DNA of 64,000 nt, taken from Xenorhabdus sp. BG5 (lineage in GTDB: Bacteria; Pseudomonadota; Gammaproteobacteria; Enterobacterales; Enterobacteriaceae). The notes beneath the pieces are model-generated. The model saw only the letters and a list, made by a program, of their open reading frames with translations, was not told where the DNA came from and did not search any database. Every line of letters begins with the position of its first letter. Positions within the stretch are counted from its first letter, which is position 1. Where the stretch lies: contig NZ_JADEUG010000018.1 in NCBI RefSeq assembly GCF_015163665.1, positions 1 to 64,000 of the forward strand, written 5' to 3'. Positions 34,311 through 46,196 of the stretch are shown one piece after another. The position numbers and the translations under genes were made by a program.

Positions 34311-36221
34311 TCATCCATTTTTCATCATTTCCAATTCCTGCCAGCGATCAAACGCTTTTTCCAATTCTTGTTCTTTATTTGCCAGTTCATTCAGAACATT
34401 TTGCGTAATTTCATGTGATTGATTGAAGAATTCCGAGTCACTGACCTGAGATTGCAATTTATTGATCTCTTCTTCTAATTTCTCTAATAATAATGGTAGT
34501 TGTTCCAATTCACGCAGTAAATGGTAACTTATCTTATTGTTTGTTCGTTTAGGTGATTGTTTCGGCTTAACCGCCTTGTTTTCAGCACTCACCTTTTTCT
34601 CTGAAGCTTGACGCAAGGAAACGGTTTGTGCCTGTTGCTGCTGGGCATCGTAATATCCTCCCGCATAATTGTTGATTTCACCGTTACCTTCAAAAATCCA
34701 GCATTCAGTGACTGAGTTATCAACAAATTGGCGGTCATGGCTGACCAAAATCACAGTTCCGGTATAGCTATCAACGAGTTCCTCAAGTAACTCCAATGTT
34801 TCAACATCAAGGTCGTTGGTCGGTTCATCAAGAATAAGCAAGTTGCTTGGTTTCAAGAATAGACGAGCCAGCAACAGGCGATTGCGCTCACCACCAGACA
34901 ACGCTCGTACAGGGGTCATCGCGCGTTTGGGATGGAAAAGGAAATCCTGCAAATAACCCAATACATGACGGGAACGTCCATTGACCATGACTTCCTGCTT
35001 ACCTTCAGCGAGGTTATCCATAACGGTCTTATCAGGATCCAGTGCGGCACGATGCTGATCAAAGTAAGCCACTTCAAGTTTAGTCCCACAATGAATGCGA
35101 CCACTGTCTGCTGACAGATCGCCCAGCATTAATTTTAATAATGTCGTTTTACCGCAGCCGTTTGGCCCCACTAACGCAATTTTGTCGCCACGTTGAACTT
35201 GAGCGGAAAAATTTTTGACCAATGTTTTATCACCAATCTGGTAATTCACATTTTCCATTTCAAACACAATCTTACCGGAACGCGTCGCTTCTTCGACCTG
35301 CATTCTCGCTGTTCCCATAACATTGCGGCGTTCAGCACGTTCTACACGTAATGCTTTCAATGCTCTTACCCGACCTTCATTACGGGTACGCCGTGCTTTA
35401 ATACCCTGGCGGATCCAAACTTCTTCCTGCGCCAATTTTTTGTCAAATTCGGCATTCTGCAACTCTTCAACCCGCAGCGCTTCTTCTTTTCCTTCAAGAT
35501 ATTTATCGTAATTTCCCGGCCATGAGGCCAGCTTTCCGCGATCCAGATCAACAATACGTGTCGCCATGTTGCGAATGAATGAGCGGTCATGGGAAATGAA
35601 TACAAGGCTGCCATTGAAGTCTTTCAGGAAATTCTCCAACCATTCAATAGTATTGATATCAAGATGGTTGGTTGGTTCATCAAGAAACAGCACTTTGGGA
35701 GCGCAAACCAGTGCCCTGCCCAATGCCGCCTTACGCAACCAACCACCAGATAATGAAGAGAGTTTCGCTTCTGCTGGCAAGGAGAGTTGTTTTAATACGT
35801 CGCTAATCCGACTATCCAATGACCATAGGCCACGGATATCCAGCACTTCCTGCAACTCTGCCAGATGATTGAGATTTTTCTCGCTAGGATCGGTTTCTAC
35901 CAAACGCGAAACATGATGGAACGCTTTGATGTATTCAGCCTGCTCTTTTACCCCTTCCGCAACAAAATCAAATACCGTACCTTCTATATCACGGGGAGGA
36001 TCCTGCTGTAAGCGCGCAACAATCAGGTCTTGTTCATAAATAACCAAACCATCATCCAAGGGTTGTTCTTTTGCCAACACACGCAACAATGTCGATTTTC
36101 CCGCACCATTGCGCCCAACCAAACAGACTCTTTCGTTTTCTTCGATATGCAGTTCAGCATTATCCAACAGCGGTGCATCACTGAATGATAACCAAGCACC
36201 GGATAAACTAATCAATGACAT
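34311..36221 (-). CDS. uup: ABC-F ATPase Uup
   Basis: A 636-residue ABC-F protein with two ABC cassettes: Walker A GRNGAGKST and GPNGCGKTT, signatures LSGGWLRKAALGRAL and LSGGERNRLLLARLF, Walker B LFLDEPTNHLD and LILDEPTNDLD. A C-terminal coiled-coil DNA-binding domain (LLRELEQLPLLLEKLEEEIN) follows a Lys/Gln-rich linker. Uup affects precise transposon excision and ribosome function. Start at MSLISLSGAW (36221) as in E. coli, 3 bases after the rlmKL stop; the ATG at 36242 lies inside rlmKL. Confidence 0.95.
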   Translation of the reverse strand: MSLISLSGAWLSFSDAPLLDNAELHIEENERVCLVGRNGAGKSTLLRVLAKEQPLDDGLVIYEQDLIVARLQQDPPRDIEGTVFDFVAEGVKEQAEYIKAFHHVSRLVETDPSEKNLNHLAELQEVLDIRGLWSLDSRISDVLKQLSLPAEAKLSSLSGGWLRKAALGRALVCAPKVLFLDEPTNHLDINTIEWLENFLKDFNGSLVFISHDRSFIRNMATRIVDLDRGKLASWPGNYDKYLEGKEEALRVEELQNAEFDKKLAQEEVWIRQGIKARRTRNEGRVRALKALRVERAERRNVMGTARMQVEEATRSGKIVFEMENVNYQIGDKTLVKNFSAQVQRGDKIALVGPNGCGKTTLLKLMLGDLSADSGRIHCGTKLEVAYFDQHRAALDPDKTVMDNLAEGKQEVMVNGRSRHVLGYLQDFLFHPKRAMTPVRALSGGERNRLLLARLFLKPSNLLILDEPTNDLDVETLELLEELVDSYTGTVILVSHDRQFVDNSVTECWIFEGNGEINNYAGGYYDAQQQQAQTVSLRQASEKKVSAENKAVKPKQSPKRTNNKISYHLLRELEQLPLLLEKLEEEINKLQSQVSDSEFFNQSHEITQNVLNELANKEQELEKAFDRWQELEMMKNG

Positions 36222-36225
36222 AATG

Positions 36226-38361
36226 TTATTTGTCCTCGCCAACGTGATGCAGTAACCAGCAGTTATGGATCTGACGGTTACGGGTAAAATCCTGAGATAA
36301 AGTCTTTTCTGTTATTTCGTTTGCAACCAGACCGATTCTATCTAATTCGGCAAAATCCATTTTAAAACCCCGTTTATTATTGGAGAACATTAAGGTTCCC
36401 CCCGGACGTAACAGACGTTTTAATTGTTTCATTAATTCGATGTGATCACGCTGAACGTCAAAAGTATTTTCCATTCGCTTGGAGTTAGAGAATGTTGGCG
36501 GATCAATAAAGATGACATCGAATTGTTCACGGGCCTGAGCTAACCATCCTAAGCAATCAGCCTGAATCAAACGGTGTTGACGCCCGGTTAAACCATTAGC
36601 TTGTAAATTTTTCTCTGCCCATTCAAGATAAGTACGAGACATATCTACCGTGGTTGTCGAACGCGCCCCTCCCAATCCTGCATGAACTGTCGCCGAACCG
36701 GTATAGGCAAATAAGTTAAGAAAATCTTTGCCCCGACTCATTTCACCCAATTTTTTGCGGGCAATACGGTGATCAAGGAATAACCCCGTATCCAAATAAT
36801 CGGTCAGATTAACCCAGAATTTTGCACCATATTCGTTGACCAAAAAGAATTCTTGCTTCTCAGCCATTTTTTCATACTGACTTTTACCTTTCTGACGTTG
36901 GCGAGTTTTCAAGATCAGTTGGTTGGATGATAAGCCAAGCACATTCATTGTTGCACTGATCACATCAAACAGGCGTTGACGGGCTTTATTGGCATCCACA
37001 GATTTCGGCGGAGCGTATTCTTGCACAATGATTTTATCGGCATAGCGATCAACAGCAACATTGTATTCAGGTAAATCTGCATCATATAAACGGTAGCAAT
37101 CAATACCTTGCTGCTTGGCCCATTTGCTGATTTTTTTTTCATTTTTACGCAAACGGTTAGCATAATCCTCAGCGATACCGATATCCAATGACTGAGGTTT
37201 ATCCGCTAGCTGTTCATTTTTCTGGATGACATAATTCTTTTGGATACAATCCAGAGGGCCGTTTTTAGCCTTAAACTCACGCTCTGCGCGTAATTGCAAA
37301 CAACCCAACAATTCTGGCGAAGCACTGAACAGTGATAAACGCCAGCCAGGGAAGCGGGCTTTCATCACGCGACCAAATACACTGTGCAGCGCGATCAGTG
37401 CAGGTTCGCTTTCAAGACGTTCTCCATAAGGCGGGTTGCTTAATACCGTTCCCTCTGGCCCTTCCGATAAGGGGTTTTCCAGTTTGCTGGCATCTCCCTG
37501 CTGGAACTGGATCAATTGGGATACCCCTGCCCTACGTGCATTTGAACGTGCCATATCCATTACACGGCGATCAATATCCGTTCCAAAAAAACGGGAAGTC
37601 GTTTCCTGTAACCCCTTACGGAAACGGACCTGTGCTTCTGTAGTCACTTCACGCCAGATTGTTTCATTGAATTGCAACCATGATGTGAATCCCCAATACT
37701 GACGATGCAAACCGGGGGCGCAATCTGCTGCCATCATAGCCGCTTCGATTAGCAACGTTCCTGAGCCACACATTGGATCAACCATTGGCGTTCCTGCCTG
37801 CCAGCCAGAACGTAAAATAATCGCGGCGGCAAGGTTCTCTTTCAGTGGTGCCTGTCCAGTCAGATCACGGTAGCCACGGATATGCAGGCTATCACCACTC
37901 AAATCGAGTGATACAGTTGCTTTCTCTTTATTCAGGAAAACATGGATACGGACATCAGGCTGTTGTTTAGCAACATCAGGACGTTGTTTTATTTTGCGCA
38001 TAAAACTATCGACAATAGCGTCTTTTACTTTCAATGCGCCATATTGTGTATTTCTGATCTCCTCATTCGTGCCGCTAAAATGTACAGAGAACGTACTATC
38101 AACTGAGAAAATCTCGCTCCAGTCAATGGACTGGACACCAAGATACAGATCCAAATCACTATAAACGTTAAATTCGTTAAGCGGCATCATGATACGGGAT
38201 GCTAGTCTGCTCCACAGCAAACTTTTATACATCATCCGATCATCGCCCTGAAAATGAACCCCACCTTGGGCAATCCTACAGGATTGCGCTCCCAGGATTT
38301 CCAGTTCGTTCTTTAACAGTTCTTCCAGTCCACGTGCCGTGCTGGCAAAGAGAGAGTTCAT
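36226..38361 (-). CDS. rlmL: 23S rRNA methyltransferase RlmKL
   Basis: A fused bifunctional enzyme of 711 residues making m2G2445 (RlmL half) and m7G2069 (RlmK half) in 23S rRNA. THUMP domain near 45-155, the first methyltransferase with [15 protein letters not shown] and SNPPYGERL, the second with [20 protein letters not shown] and [32 protein letters not shown] is the family start at 38361; ATG codons at 38373 and 38376 have a somewhat better ribosome site (GGTGAAC), so five extra residues are possible. Cotranscribed with uup. Confidence 0.94.
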   Translation of the reverse strand: MNSLFASTARGLEELLKNELEILGAQSCRIAQGGVHFQGDDRMMYKSLLWSRLASRIMMPLNEFNVYSDLDLYLGVQSIDWSEIFSVDSTFSVHFSGTNEEIRNTQYGALKVKDAIVDSFMRKIKQRPDVAKQQPDVRIHVFLNKEKATVSLDLSGDSLHIRGYRDLTGQAPLKENLAAAIILRSGWQAGTPMVDPMCGSGTLLIEAAMMAADCAPGLHRQYWGFTSWLQFNETIWREVTTEAQVRFRKGLQETTSRFFGTDIDRRVMDMARSNARRAGVSQLIQFQQGDASKLENPLSEGPEGTVLSNPPYGERLESEPALIALHSVFGRVMKARFPGWRLSLFSASPELLGCLQLRAEREFKAKNGPLDCIQKNYVIQKNEQLADKPQSLDIGIAEDYANRLRKNEKKISKWAKQQGIDCYRLYDADLPEYNVAVDRYADKIIVQEYAPPKSVDANKARQRLFDVISATMNVLGLSSNQLILKTRQRQKGKSQYEKMAEKQEFFLVNEYGAKFWVNLTDYLDTGLFLDHRIARKKLGEMSRGKDFLNLFAYTGSATVHAGLGGARSTTTVDMSRTYLEWAEKNLQANGLTGRQHRLIQADCLGWLAQAREQFDVIFIDPPTFSNSKRMENTFDVQRDHIELMKQLKRLLRPGGTLMFSNNKRGFKMDFAELDRIGLVANEITEKTLSQDFTRNRQIHNCWLLHHVGEDK

Positions 38362-38498
38362 CTTATTAATCATCACAAAAGTTCACCACCAAAAAAATTG
38401 TGGCACATTATAGCCAATACCTTCGACATGTCCTAAAGTTGCTGACACAATAAAGATAAAATGCTTTGGCAAAGATAAAAATATTTGGGAGATAATGG

Positions 38499-39611
38499 AT
38501 GTTAACGCTGTCGCGCCTCTATACCTACCCCGTCAAATCCATGCGTGGATTACAACTCTCTCATTCTCTCGTCAATGAAAGTGGCCTGATGTTTGATCGC
38601 AATTTTATGATCACCACAACAGATGGTACTTTTATTACTGCCCGCCAATATCCACAGATGCTGCTATTTACTCCAACTATGCTCCATAACGGTCTGTACT
38701 TGCAGGCACCAAACGGAGAAAGCGCCACTGTACTTTACGATGATTTTAAAGAGGAGCGTCTCCCCACTGAAGTTTGGGGAAATCATTTTACCGCGTTAGT
38801 CGCACCTGAAAGGGTGAATAGTTGGCTCAGTGACTTTTTTGATAAACCTGTACAATTACGCTGGCTCAGTGAGGAACTAACACGACGGGTCAAGAAATTC
38901 CCCGATATTTCTTTATCATTTGCAGATGGTTTTCCCTATTTAATTATCAATGAAGCCTCTTTTCATGCCTTGCAACAACGCTGTCCTGCCAGTATTAAAT
39001 TAGAGCAATTCCGTGCCAATATCATTGTCACAGGTGCAACCCCTTTTGAAGAAGATCGCTGGCAAACCATCCAAATCGGCGATATTGTTTTCGATCTGCC
39101 AAAACCGTGCAGTCGCTGTATTTTGACAACAGTCAGCCCAGAAAAAGGCCGCAAAAATCCGCAAAGTGAGCCACTGGCTACCCTACAGTCTTTCAGAACA
39201 GATAAAGAAAATGGTGCGGTTGATTTTGGGCAGAATGCCATTGCCCGTAATAGCGGTATTATTCGAGTTGGGGATCGTGTCACCATTTTGGAAAAGAGAA
39301 CGCCGCGCGAATATGGTAGTGGTGAACAAGCAACCGATTTGTCTATAAAAGAAGGGGTTCAACAGTCCGTTGCTATTGAATTCAATGGACAACGTTTTAT
39401 TGGCAATAATCAGCAAATTATTTTAGAACAACTCGAAGATCAAGGTATTCAAATTCCCTATTCATGTCGTGCCGGAATTTGTGGCTCCTGTAAGATAGCC
39501 CTGATTAAAGGGGATGTATTGCCGCTAAAATCGACCGCCATTAAGGATAATGGAAAAATTCTGGCATGTGGCTGTATACCTCAAAATGATTTAGTCATCG
39601 AACTAAGATAA
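38499..39611 (+). CDS. ycbX: YcbX, MOSC domain with 2Fe-2S ferredoxin domain
   Basis: A 370-residue protein: MOSC N-terminal barrel and MOSC domain ([49 protein letters not shown] with a molybdenum-cofactor cysteine), then a C-terminal plant-type ferredoxin domain ([20 protein letters not shown], with CGCIP). YcbX detoxifies N-hydroxylated bases such as 6-hydroxylaminopurine in E. coli. Divergent from rlmKL. Confidence 0.93.
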   Translation: MLTLSRLYTYPVKSMRGLQLSHSLVNESGLMFDRNFMITTTDGTFITARQYPQMLLFTPTMLHNGLYLQAPNGESATVLYDDFKEERLPTEVWGNHFTALVAPERVNSWLSDFFDKPVQLRWLSEELTRRVKKFPDISLSFADGFPYLIINEASFHALQQRCPASIKLEQFRANIIVTGATPFEEDRWQTIQIGDIVFDLPKPCSRCILTTVSPEKGRKNPQSEPLATLQSFRTDKENGAVDFGQNAIARNSGIIRVGDRVTILEKRTPREYGSGEQATDLSIKEGVQQSVAIEFNGQRFIGNNQQIILEQLEDQGIQIPYSCRAGICGSCKIALIKGDVLPLKSTAIKDNGKILACGCIPQNDLVIELR

Positions 39612-39842
39612 ACATTAATAATATATAACGATAGCATTTGTATTTAAATCAGGCAGTATAAGTAAGCTGGCTGGCTGATTTTTATTACTGAGCTTTTAAG
39701 CAGGCAATATATTATGGAAAAAACATGCCATTGATTGATGTGATAAATATATCTGAATGTGAATGATAAAGGGCGTTCAATAATGCTGATAGAAGTAATT
39801 TATTTAGGTTAATAATATTAAGGACATAACGGCCTAATGGCA

Positions 39843-40394
39843 CTAAATTGCCCTATCATATATTGATGATTGAATTGGCTCGACATAGGGGATGATGCGA
39901 TCATTCATGACCTTAATGGGATCACAAAAATTCATGACTCGATCGTGCATCTCTAACTTTTGCTGTGCCAATAAACACAAGCTGGCATTATCACCCACTT
40001 CTGCGACCATAAATAGCGCTTCAATACCGCTATCCTGTAATTTAAGCTGAATAATTTCGCCGTGTTCTGGTTTCTCTACCAAAGAAAAATGGGAAAAATA
40101 CCAGCTCTTAGGCATTTGTGGTTTCATAAAACGTAACGCCACCACCCCGTTCAAAGCTAATTCAGCGCTAAACGCAGGAGCCATATTGATGCGACGTAAA
40201 TGCTCTTCAAAGGTATAAAAAAACGCGGCATCATCGACTGAGAATGACATTTCTTCCATTGTAACGGCGTAATCAGTCAACATCCTGACAGGGAAACGGG
40301 AACGAAAAACCATGCCATTAGCGAGATCGAGCATGATACGGCTATGCTCAGGATCAAAATACCAGCGCCACTGATCATCAGGTCTAATTTTCAT
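39843..40394 (-). CDS. zapC: cell division protein ZapC
   Basis: A 183-residue ZapC, which bundles FtsZ filaments at the Z-ring. MKIRPDDQWRWYFDPEHSRI, then MVFRSRFPVRMLTD and YSFEEHL-type stretches follow the family. About 230 bases of AT-rich spacer separate its 3' end from ycbX, with no feature recognised. Confidence 0.93.
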   Translation of the reverse strand: MKIRPDDQWRWYFDPEHSRIMLDLANGMVFRSRFPVRMLTDYAVTMEEMSFSVDDAAFFYTFEEHLRRINMAPAFSAELALNGVVALRFMKPQMPKSWYFSHFSLVEKPEHGEIIQLKLQDSGIEALFMVAEVGDNASLCLLAQQKLEMHDRVMNFCDPIKVMNDRIIPYVEPIQSSIYDRAI

Positions 40395-40553
40395 TGATTA
40401 CCCTTTTATGCTCAAAATAGCTTTTTTGGTTAAAATAAGCTTTGCCAGTGAAATAAACAGTTAAAAAATAAATGATAAAATCTAATCTATAAGACAAAAT
40501 ATAGACGAGTTGAGGGCAGAAATAAACCCCTACCCCCAAATTGCAGCAAATAT

Positions 40554-41564
40554 TCAGATATGATTAACAATATCTTTAATGAGTTTTGGTCCTTTATAGA
40601 TAAAACCGGAATATATCTGAATTAATGAAGCACCTGCTTCTATTTTTTCCCTGGCTGCAACAAGTGAATCAATTCCACCGACACCAATAATCGGTATTTC
40701 ACCTTTTAATTCTTGCGAAAGGCGGCGGATAATCTCTGTGCTACGCAATTGCACAGGGCGTCCACTCAATCCCCCTGCCTGCTGACAGTGATTCAAACCT
40801 TCGATAATCTTTCTATCCAATGTGGTATTTGTTGCAATAACGCCATCAATATGATGACGCATTAAACTATCAGCAATTTTTATTAATTCTTCCTCTGAAA
40901 GATCGGGAGAGATTTTAACAGCAACAGGAACATACTTTTGAAATTTTTGCTGAAGTTCACTTTGCTTATTTTTAATCGCAGATAAGAGATCATCCAGTGC
41001 ATCGCCGTACTGTAATGTCCTCAAGCCAGGCGTATTAGGAGAAGAAATATTGATAGTGATATAACCTGCATGAGGATAAACTTTATCCATGCAAATTAAA
41101 TAATCATCTTTTCCATTTTCGACCGGAGTATCTTTATTTTTGCCGATATTGATCCCGATAATCCCGTCATATTTTGCGCGCTTAACATTCTCAACCAGAT
41201 TATCTACCCCAAGGTTATTAAACCCCATCCGGTTGATGATCCCTTCCGCTTCAACCACCCGGAATAATCTTGGCTTATCATTTCCAGCTTGCGGGCGCGG
41301 TGTTACTGTACCAACTTCAACAAACCCAAAACCCATTGCTCCAAATGCATCAATGCAATCACCGTTTTTATCAAGACCTGCGGCTAAACCCAGTGGATTT
41401 TTGAAGGACAAGCCCATACAAGTAACGGGTTTAGTGGCAACTGACTGGCGGATAAGAAATTCGAAAGGAGTACCAGCAACACGTTTGAGTTGGCGGAAAG
41501 TCAGTTCATGTGCCTGTTCAGGATCAAGCTGGAACAATGCCTTCCGTACTAGAGAATAATACAT
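40554..41564 (-). CDS. pyrD: dihydroorotate dehydrogenase (quinone), class 2
   Basis: A 336-residue FMN enzyme that oxidises dihydroorotate to orotate and reduces ubiquinone, the membrane-bound fourth step of UMP synthesis. [51 protein letters not shown] (with the catalytic serine) and [14 protein letters not shown] are visible. The N-terminal amphipathic helices ([20 protein letters not shown]) are the membrane anchor typical of class 2. UMP feeds cytosine nucleotides, relevant to the CMP-using operon, but that link is only metabolic. Confidence 0.97.
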   Translation of the reverse strand: MYYSLVRKALFQLDPEQAHELTFRQLKRVAGTPFEFLIRQSVATKPVTCMGLSFKNPLGLAAGLDKNGDCIDAFGAMGFGFVEVGTVTPRPQAGNDKPRLFRVVEAEGIINRMGFNNLGVDNLVENVKRAKYDGIIGINIGKNKDTPVENGKDDYLICMDKVYPHAGYITINISSPNTPGLRTLQYGDALDDLLSAIKNKQSELQQKFQKYVPVAVKISPDLSEEELIKIADSLMRHHIDGVIATNTTLDRKIIEGLNHCQQAGGLSGRPVQLRSTEIIRRLSQELKGEIPIIGVGGIDSLVAAREKIEAGASLIQIYSGFIYKGPKLIKDIVNHI

Positions 41565-41732
41565 TTAAATTAACCTATTGTTCTTTGTAATTGTTTTTAC
41601 GTGAGAATTGTTAGTGATACATTTTGAATTATATGCAATCTCATACATATATAATTGCTGCGTCGTTATAACTGGAAGAGAGCGTTAATTTACCATTATA
41701 TGAATAAACAAAAAAGCCCTCTCTATATAAGC

Positions 41733-41774
41733 AGGTAAAAACAAACCCCGTTTAAAACAACAACGAGGTTTGTT
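41733..41774 (-). terminator. pepN terminator
   Basis: On the minus strand AACAAACC ... GGTTTGTT pairs around a loop and is followed by TTTTACC. It lies about 43 bases after the pepN stop. Confidence 0.65.
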
Positions 41775-41816
41775 AGCGATCTCATCTCCGACAATAACCG
41801 AAGGATATGTTACATA

Positions 41817-44435
41817 TTAACTTTCAAGCGCCTTGGTAATCTTTTCGAACAGGTCACCAGATAAGTTTTCTATCCCCTTCAACTGTTCCAATGCCGCACG
41901 CATCAAAGCCTGACGTTTCTCATCGTAACGTTTCAAACGAATCAATGGATCAATCAAATGTGATGCTACTTGCGGATTTAGGCTATTCAGTTCGGTTAGC
42001 ACTTCCACCAAGAATTGATAACCACTACCATCTTCAGCATGGAAAGCCACGGCATTTTTGCTAAAGAATATTCTCAGCAGTGAATAAACACGGTTTGGAT
42101 TGCTCAAGCTGAAAGAACGATGTTTCATCAAGTCACGCACTTTCTCAAGCACATCGAAGGCCGGATTGGTGGCTTGCAGCCTGAACCATTTATCCATAAC
42201 CAAGCCATTCTGATGCCATTGCTTATCAAATTCATCCATTAATTGATAACTGCAAGGCAATTCAGCAGATACAGCCGCAGATAAAGCAGCGATACTGTCA
42301 GTCATATTATCAGCGTGATAATATTGTGTCGCCACTAATTTATCGGCCAACTCTTTAGTATCAATAAAGGCCAGATAGTAGAGGCAGGTATTACGCAAAT
42401 CACGTTTTGCAATATCCTGATGCTCTACACGGTATACGCCTGTCTGGAGGCTGTGATAAACCGCAGAGAATTCATCTGCCATTTCATTGGCCAATGCTTT
42501 TGTCATAGCACGAATGACATCATGGATAGCTTTCGGATCTACCACCGTAAACAGCTCTGCTATTTCATTTTCAGACGGCAAGGTCAGGATCAATGCAGCC
42601 AGAGCCGGATCGATATCTTTATCCAACAATACTGCACGGAAAGCATCAATGACATGCATTGGTAATTCCAGTGGCAAGGATTTTTGGTGACGGGCAATAT
42701 TCAGTTTCACATAGTTGGTTAGCAATGCCTGCGCTGCATCCCAACGAGAGAACTCATTACGCGCATGTTTCATCAAGTATGAAAGCTGCTCATCACTGTA
42801 TGGATAATCCAATTTCACGGGTGCAGAAAACTCACGCAATAAAGAAGGAACAGGCCGTGATGGAACTTCATCAAAGACAAATGATTGTTCTGCATTAATA
42901 ACATTCAAAACATGATGCACAGGCTGACCATGACGACGTAGCGGGATCACTCTTCCTTGTTCATCATAAAGTTCAATATCCAGAGGAATGTGCAGCGGTT
43001 GTTTTTCTTTCTGATCTGCCGTTGGTGATGTCATTTGACTGACATGCAAAATATATTGCTGCTTTTCTGCGTCGTATTCATCATGGACAGTCAGTACAGG
43101 TGTCCCTGATTGGCTATACCAACGGCGGAAGAGTGTCAAATCGACGTTTGAAGCATCTTCCATCGCCTGCACAAAATCATCACAGGTAGCCGCGCTACCA
43201 TCATGGCGATGGATATAAAGCTGCATACCCGCCTGAAATTGTTCTTCACCCAATAAAGTGTGGATCATCCGAATCACTTCCGCGCCTTTTTCATAGACGG
43301 TCAACGTATAGAAGTTATTCATTTCCATCACCTGATCAGGACGGATAGGATGAGCCATAGGGCCAGCATCTTCGGCAAATTGTGCAGAACGCATAACACG
43401 CACATTCTTGATACGGTTAACCGAACGTGAACCCAGATCAGAACTGAATTCCTGATCACGGAATACTGTCAGCCCTTCTTTCAGGCTTAACTGGAACCAG
43501 TCACGACAGGTAATGCGGTTTCCGGTCCAGTTATGGAAATATTCATGTCCGATCACAGCTTCAATGGCAAGATAGTCTTCGTCAGTCGCTGTTTCTGTTT
43601 TTGCCAGGACATATTTAGAATTGAAGATGTTTAATCCCTTGTTCTCCATCGCCCCCATATTGAAAAAATCAACCGCGACAATCATGTAGATATCAAGGTC
43701 ATACTCCAAACCAAAGCGGGTTTCATCCCATTTCATCGAGTTTTTTAACGATGTCATGGCCCAGTCAGCACGATCCAGGTTGCCCCGATCAACAAACAGC
43801 TCCAGTGCTACCTTACGGCCACTGCGGGTCACAAACGTGTCACGCAGGACATCAAAATCCCCCGCAACTAATGCGAACAAGTAAGCAGGTTTTGGGAACG
43901 GGTCCTGCCATTTTATCCAATGACGCCCATCTTCCAGCTCCCCTTGTTCAATACGGTTACCATTGGAAAGCAAGAATGGGTATTTGGATTTATCCGCAGT
44001 AATGCGAGTAGTAAAACAAGCCAGAACATCTGGGCGATCCAAATAATACGTGATGTGACGGAATCCCTCTGCCTCACACTGAGTACACAAGGCATCACCA
44101 GACACATACAGTCCCTCAAGGGCTGTATTTGCGGCCGGGTGAATTTCATTCACAATTTTCAGGGTAAACTGGACAGGAAGTTGTTCAATCAGCAGCTTTC
44201 CATCCTGTTCCTGATAATGCTCCCACGCTTTATCATCGACATAGATGCCTTTTAACGTGAGATTTTCGCCATCCAAAACCAGTGGGGTAATGTCATTAGC
44301 CTGACGTTTTACCTGACTGATTGCCGTCACCGTTGTTTTTTCAGCATCCAGATCAAAATCAAGATCAATATTGGTAATTGTGTAATCTGGTGCTTTATAA
44401 TCCAGACGGTGTTTAACGAGTCGCTGTTGTGTCAT
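41817..44435 (-). CDS. pepN: aminopeptidase N
   Basis: An 872-residue M1 zinc aminopeptidase. GAMENKGLNIF is the exopeptidase motif and VIGHEYFHNWTGNRITCRDW the zinc site HEXXH with the downstream KEGLTVFRDQEF glutamate. It has the N-terminal saddle, catalytic domain, beta-sandwich and helical C-terminal domain expected of the E. coli protein (870 residues). It is the main broad-specificity aminopeptidase of the cytoplasm. Divergent from pncB. Confidence 0.97.
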   Translation of the reverse strand: MTQQRLVKHRLDYKAPDYTITNIDLDFDLDAEKTTVTAISQVKRQANDITPLVLDGENLTLKGIYVDDKAWEHYQEQDGKLLIEQLPVQFTLKIVNEIHPAANTALEGLYVSGDALCTQCEAEGFRHITYYLDRPDVLACFTTRITADKSKYPFLLSNGNRIEQGELEDGRHWIKWQDPFPKPAYLFALVAGDFDVLRDTFVTRSGRKVALELFVDRGNLDRADWAMTSLKNSMKWDETRFGLEYDLDIYMIVAVDFFNMGAMENKGLNIFNSKYVLAKTETATDEDYLAIEAVIGHEYFHNWTGNRITCRDWFQLSLKEGLTVFRDQEFSSDLGSRSVNRIKNVRVMRSAQFAEDAGPMAHPIRPDQVMEMNNFYTLTVYEKGAEVIRMIHTLLGEEQFQAGMQLYIHRHDGSAATCDDFVQAMEDASNVDLTLFRRWYSQSGTPVLTVHDEYDAEKQQYILHVSQMTSPTADQKEKQPLHIPLDIELYDEQGRVIPLRRHGQPVHHVLNVINAEQSFVFDEVPSRPVPSLLREFSAPVKLDYPYSDEQLSYLMKHARNEFSRWDAAQALLTNYVKLNIARHQKSLPLELPMHVIDAFRAVLLDKDIDPALAALILTLPSENEIAELFTVVDPKAIHDVIRAMTKALANEMADEFSAVYHSLQTGVYRVEHQDIAKRDLRNTCLYYLAFIDTKELADKLVATQYYHADNMTDSIAALSAAVSAELPCSYQLMDEFDKQWHQNGLVMDKWFRLQATNPAFDVLEKVRDLMKHRSFSLSNPNRVYSLLRIFFSKNAVAFHAEDGSGYQFLVEVLTELNSLNPQVASHLIDPLIRLKRYDEKRQALMRAALEQLKGIENLSGDLFEKITKALES

Positions 44436-44761
44436 AGGGAACCTTTTCCATTATTTTTAAAAACATAAACGCTGCCATAGAGAAATCATCCTTTCAATCA
44501 ATAAGTCTCTTTTTTTAGATGTTAATAACTTATTAAATAAAAGTATAAATGATGTGGTCAGCATATTAGTACTTTCGTGCTAATTGTCATCTCATATCTC
44601 ATTTAACATGATATTATCTATAAACGGATTAACCTTAATCTTTAGACTCGGGAAAATATATGTAGCGATATGGCTTCAATAACCCAATAATCACGGTATA
44701 CTCTCCCGACTTTATCGATTTAGCTGACACGAATATGCTCCGCGAGGATGCCTGACGCGCC
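44436..44761 (+). promoter_or_regulatory. pepN/pncB divergent spacer with candidate pncB promoter
   Basis: This 326-base gap holds no gene. TATACT at 44697-44702 with TTCAAT sixteen bases upstream is a possible sigma-70 promoter for pncB. The rest is AT-rich without a recognised operator. Confidence 0.35.
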
Positions 44762-45976
44762 ATGACTTTAGACGCTACCCCGATTATCAAATCACTGCTT
44801 GATACTGATGCCTATAAGTTTCACATGCAACAAGCAGTGTACCACCATTACAACAATATTCCTGTTGTTGCAGAATTTCGTTGCCGTGGTGATGAACTGC
44901 TCGGAAAATACGCCGAGCCATTACGTCATCAAATTGACATGATGGCAGACTTAGCATTGACAGAACACGAAGTCGATTATCTTTCTCGCCTGCCGTTCTT
45001 CAAAGAGGACTACCTGAACTGGTGCAAAACATTCCGCTTTAATCCCAAACAAGTCGAAGTTTCTGTTACCCATGAAGGGCAATTAGCCATCCGCATTTCC
45101 GGTTTATGGCACGAAGTTATCTTGTGGGAAGTGCCTCTGCTTGCCCTGATCAGCGAATTGGTTCATCGTCATCACTCACCTGAAATAACGCCGGAAGATG
45201 CCGTTATTCAGCTGAGAAAACTGATAGAACTGTTTTACAAAGACGCTGCGGAAAAAAATATCGATCTATCCGGTTTTAAATTAATGGATTTTGGTACTCG
45301 CCGTCGTTTTTCACACGCAGTGCAATATGCCATTATCAATGAGCTGAAAAATAGCTTTCCTTATTTGATTGGAAGTAGTAATTATCAACTGGCAGAACAG
45401 CTTGATCTTCCGCCTCTCGGTACACAAGCCCATGAATGGTTTCAGGCCCACCAACAAATTAGCCCGGAACTTGCCAATAGCCAAAGAGCAGCACTGCAAA
45501 CCTGGCTGAATGAGTATCCAAACCAGTTAGGTATTGCCCTGACTGACTGTATTACTATGGATGCTTTTCTGCGGGATTTTGACAAACCATTAGCAACAGC
45601 TTACCAGGGCCTGCGTCATGACTCAGGTGATCCTATTGAATGGGGTGAAAAAGCCATAGCACATTACCAATCGTTGGGTATCAATCCAATGACGAAAACA
45701 TTGGTGTTTTCTGACAGTTTGGATCTGCAAAAAGCACTGGCGCTATATCACCATTTCCATAAGAGAATTAATGTTGTTTTCGGCATTGGCACACGACTGA
45801 CTTGTAATATTCCGGGCATAAAGCCACTGAATATTGTTATTAAATTGGTCGAATGCAATGGTAAACCCGTGGCAAAACTTTCGGATAGCCCCGGAAAAAC
45901 CATCTGTGAAGATGATGAGTTTGTCAACAGGTTACGTAGGGCGTTCGACATTCCCTATATAGAGAAAGCGGTATAG
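44762..45976 (+). CDS. pncB: nicotinate phosphoribosyltransferase
   Basis: A 404-residue enzyme that makes nicotinate mononucleotide from nicotinate and PRPP with ATP hydrolysis, for NAD salvage. [19 protein letters not shown] is the family N-terminus, [13 protein letters not shown] contains the catalytic phospho-histidine region, and [15 protein letters not shown] the PRPP site. The ribosome site (GAGGAT) is rather far (11 bases) from the ATG. Confidence 0.96.
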   Translation: MTLDATPIIKSLLDTDAYKFHMQQAVYHHYNNIPVVAEFRCRGDELLGKYAEPLRHQIDMMADLALTEHEVDYLSRLPFFKEDYLNWCKTFRFNPKQVEVSVTHEGQLAIRISGLWHEVILWEVPLLALISELVHRHHSPEITPEDAVIQLRKLIELFYKDAAEKNIDLSGFKLMDFGTRRRFSHAVQYAIINELKNSFPYLIGSSNYQLAEQLDLPPLGTQAHEWFQAHQQISPELANSQRAALQTWLNEYPNQLGIALTDCITMDAFLRDFDKPLATAYQGLRHDSGDPIEWGEKAIAHYQSLGINPMTKTLVFSDSLDLQKALALYHHFHKRINVVFGIGTRLTCNIPGIKPLNIVIKLVECNGKPVAKLSDSPGKTICEDDEFVNRLRRAFDIPYIEKAV

Positions 45977-46196
45977 AAAAACGGCATAATCTGTCTAATT
46001 ATCTTTTGCGTAACCGACTTCATGTTGGTTACGCAAATAAAAAACAACTTTTCCCTCTGTTTCCCTATTAAGACCCGCAATTTCCTCTTGTTTCCTGAGA
46101 GATGACAAGTAAGATAGACGATCTGCTCCCTGATTAAGGGAGTATTTGGTAAATCTATCTAGTTATTAATCCACTATATACAAAAGAGAGAAATTT

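Noticed and set aside
41817-44435. PepN as a dedicated member of the nucleoside pathway (removal of a masking amino acid)
   Set aside because: Aminopeptidases do such a step in blasticidin S maturation, but this gene is the ordinary core pepN in its ancestral position; proximity to the operon is coincidental.
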